A stretch of 7,255 nucleotides of DNA from an uncultured Calothrix sp. (lineage in GTDB: Bacteria > Cyanobacteriota > Cyanobacteriia > Cyanobacteriales > Nostocaceae). Every line of letters begins with the position of its first letter. Within the stretch, counting starts at the first letter, position 1. This document shows positions 5,546 through 7,255 of this stretch, piece by piece. The notes beneath the pieces are model-generated. The model was given only the letters and a program-made list of their open reading frames with translations, did not search any database and had not been told where the DNA came from. The translations under genes were made by a program, and so were the position numbers. The DNA is taken from contig CAKZYM010000197.1 of assembly GCA_937884685.1 (NCBI GenBank), positions 1-7,255 of the forward strand. The letters are read 5' to 3'.

Positions 5546-5783
5546 ATGACGGTTCAAATAAATGTTTTTTTAATTGCGATGCTCCCTCCCGTAGCTTTGA
5601 GGCTCATTTTCGTTCTTTATGTATATAGGATTTCTTCACAAATTTTGTTAGCTGACCACAAAAGTCTCAGCACCCTTTCCGTTCTCTGTTCTCTTTCTCA
5701 ACGAATTGTTTTAAAGTTATATTTATTCAACGAACAGCTTAATAACATCTCACTCAAAATCAAGAAAATTAAATACAAAAAAT

Positions 5784-6728
5784 TTATTCGATGGTACGAA
5801 TCACAATCTTACCTTTTGCTCTTTCGCTTTCACTATATATATGAGCTGCTACTAATTCTCGTAAAGGATAGGTGCAGTCAATAACCACTCGCAGTTTACC
5901 TGCTGCAATTAACTGGTTGAGATAAATTAAATCCCCTGTATTTGGTTGAGCCAAAATAAACTTAGCTTTTTTACTTCCAAATAAACTTGTTAATCCGATA
6001 GAAACCATATTTTGCAGAGTGGGTAGAGTTGTAACGTAAACTCCATTAGATTTCAGAACTTTTTTACAGTTATCAAAAGTCTGCTTAGCAACTGCATCAA
6101 GAATAATATCGTACTGCACCTGATTTTCTGTAAAGTCTTCCTGGGTATAGTCAATAGTGAAATCTGCTCCCAGAGATTTAACAAAATCTAGATTTTTACT
6201 GCTGCAAACTCCAGTAACTTCTGCTCCTAAAGCTTTAGCAATTTGAACTGCAAAAATACCTACTCCACCCGAAGCTCCGTTAACAAGTACGGTTTGCGAT
6301 GGTTGAATATTGGCTTTATCCCTGAGCGATTGTAAAGCAGTCAAAGCTGCAACTGGTAAAGCTGCTGCTTCTTCAAAGCTGATATTTGCAGGTTTAACAG
6401 CAGCTACTTTTTGCGATACCGCTGCTAACTCAGCGTAAGCTCCCCCAGGTACATTCAGAGAACCGTAAATTTCATCCCCTACCTGGAAGTTTTCTACCTG
6501 AGAACCAACTTCTAAAACCTCTCCAGCCAAATCAAATCCTAGAATCATGGGAAATTTATTTCCGCTAATAACTTTGAGCATTCCCTTGCGAATTTTCCAG
6601 TCAATCGGATTTACCCCCGCAGCATGGACTTTCACTAATAACTCATCAGGTTTGATTTTTGGTGCTTCTACTTCTTCATACCGCAACACATCCGCACCAC
6701 CATATTTGTAAATAACCATTGCTTTCAT
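5784..6728 (-). CDS. NAD(P)H:quinone oxidoreductase-like MDR protein
   Basis: The 314-residue product is a zinc-free medium-chain dehydrogenase/reductase of the quinone oxidoreductase type. The N-terminal GroES-like domain contains AAGVNPIDWKIRKG at 36-49 and GFDLAGEVLEVG at 64-75. The Rossmann domain has NGASGGVG at 150-157, the NAD(P)H-binding loop, and a following segment near C175-S177 suited to NADPH. The cysteine/histidine ligands of zinc alcohol dehydrogenases are absent. Such enzymes reduce quinones or enone-type aldehydes and ketones in the cytoplasm; the substrate cannot be read from sequence. Length is normal. ATG at 6728 has GGAAG about 7 nt upstream; a second ATG three codons in is less well placed. 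It is flanked by long repeat-rich spacers and is probably a single-gene unit unrelated to the nif group. Confidence 0.9.
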   Translation of the reverse strand: MKAMVIYKYGGADVLRYEEVEAPKIKPDELLVKVHAAGVNPIDWKIRKGMLKVISGNKFPMILGFDLAGEVLEVGSQVENFQVGDEIYGSLNVPGGAYAELAAVSQKVAAVKPANISFEEAAALPVAALTALQSLRDKANIQPSQTVLVNGASGGVGIFAVQIAKALGAEVTGVCSSKNLDFVKSLGADFTIDYTQEDFTENQVQYDIILDAVAKQTFDNCKKVLKSNGVYVTTLPTLQNMVSIGLTSLFGSKKAKFILAQPNTGDLIYLNQLIAAGKLRVVIDCTYPLRELVAAHIYSESERAKGKIVIRTIE

Positions 6729-7255
6729 AATTCTTCTTCCACCGCGAGTTGTATTTCCCTTAATCTACTTTGACATTTTTTTATTCCCCAACGGAGATTG
6801 CAATCGCAACTAGACTGTGGCAATATAAGAAATAAGAAGTTATAGAAAATAATTCTCACTAAGCGCGAAACAGGTATTTGCTCATAAGCCTTATACAGCT
6901 AGCTTCTCAGATAATTTACATTGCTTTATGAAGTAAAAGTTAAGAAAATAGTATTTGCGTCTTCTGTTCAAAAAAAAAGTGATATGTTAGTTACACAATT
7001 AGGTTTAATCAATTCGGACGGGTAGTGAACTATCTCTTATCTAGTTCATATATTTGATTCATATATATAGAAGAAAGGTTTTAGGCAGAAGTTTAAAGGG
7101 TTTCGAGTACAGTAGAATGGATTCTGTGTTAGATGGGTAAAACGCTTAAAACTCCGTCCCAGACTTGCTTTAAGGCGAGTGCAGCAATACCAGTACCTCT
7201 TTACATAAATACAAGAACCCCAGTGCAATAATACTAGTACCCCCACCCGGAAAAA
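6729..7255. other. Gene-free region upstream of the oxidoreductase
   Basis: No supported gene is present. The part next to the oxidoreductase should hold its minus-strand promoter, but no clear -10/-35 pair stands out. GATTGCAATC at 6796-6805 is a perfect 10-bp palindrome. TGAACTA (7026-7032) and TAGTTCA (7042-7048) form a perfect 7-bp stem with a 9-nt loop. The far end holds the 22-bp array at 7178-7243. Confidence 0.45.
7178..7243 (-). repeat. Tandem array of three degenerate 22-bp units (copy B)
   Basis: Units lie at 7222-7243, 7200-7221 and 7178-7199, read on the minus strand. Their cores are GGGGTACTAGTATT, GGGGTTCTTGTATT and GAGGTACTGGTATT; the first and third end in GCACT. This matches array A unit for unit: the first units share GGTACTAGTATT, and the second units share the GGGTTCT start. 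The array lies close to the window edge and may continue or be followed by related sequence outside. Confidence 0.65.

Larger units (their letters stand above)
4726..5783. other. 1,058-bp gene-free region upstream of nifP
   Basis: No supported gene lies here. From nifP outward it holds a duplicated TGAGTACAAAA motif, a 22-bp-period tandem array, a hairpin at 5113-5154, a short TGTTTG repeat near 5156-5173, a GGGAATAGGGAGTAGG-like spacer near 5218, and a cluster of dispersed palindromes at 5266-5545. The last 240 bp run into the 3' end of the oxidoreductase gene. The nifP promoter must lie on its minus strand; its exact place is not evident. Confidence 0.5.

Noticed and set aside
5546..5884. 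Plus-strand 112-codon frame
   Set aside because: It begins at the edge of a repeat cluster, runs into the 3' end of the oxidoreductase gene on the other strand, and resembles no family I know.
7046..7246. Minus-strand 66-codon frame through the 22-bp array
   Set aside because: The period of 22 is not a multiple of three, so the repeats are read in changing frames; the peptide is a by-product of the array.

Overview
The window comes from a nitrogen-fixing cyanobacterium, most likely a filamentous heterocyst-former of the Nostocales. The evidence is a nif accessory gene group of the order I recall from Nostoc/Anabaena sp. PCC 7120 (nifP, asr1405, asr1406, nifV, nifZ, nifT), two small cyanobacteria-only protein families inside it, two perfect HIP1 octamers (GCGATCGC), AT-rich DNA, and long intergenic regions filled with palindromic dispersed repeats typical of Nostoc-like genomes. 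The species cannot be fixed from the sequence.

All eight supported protein genes lie on the minus strand, so transcription runs from high to low coordinates. In that order: an NAD(P)H:quinone reductase-like MDR oxidoreductase (6728-5784); a gene-free stretch of about 1.06 kb (5783-4726) with a cluster of dispersed repeats and the nifP upstream region; nifP/cysE serine acetyltransferase (4725-3946); an Asr1405/Asl0597-family small protein (3943-3701), only 2 nt after nifP; a DUF2949 small protein (3520-3320); an 838-bp gap with a palindromic element; nifV homocitrate synthase (2475-1336), overlapping nifZ (1349-1062), which overlaps nifT (1081-878); a hairpin; and a protein with a C-terminal thioredoxin-like [2Fe-2S] domain (693-157). 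A small inverted-repeat element lies at 1-115.

The nif genes share a purpose: supplying and finishing nitrogenase. NifP makes O-acetylserine for cysteine, the sulfur source for Fe-S clusters. NifV makes homocitrate, the organic ligand of FeMo-cofactor. NifZ helps mature the P-cluster of the MoFe protein. NifT is conserved but without a settled function. The [2Fe-2S] protein may be an electron carrier or a redox/cluster protein; its link to nitrogen fixation is inferred from position only. The MDR oxidoreductase appears unrelated.

No plainly new system is present. The best leads are: a pair of homologous 22-bp-period tandem arrays in inverted orientation at 4893-4958 and 7178-7243, the first inside the nifP upstream region; a repeated TGAGTACAAAA motif upstream of nifP; a 96-bp inverted repeat between the two small orphan genes; and those two orphan genes themselves, embedded in the nif accessory group.
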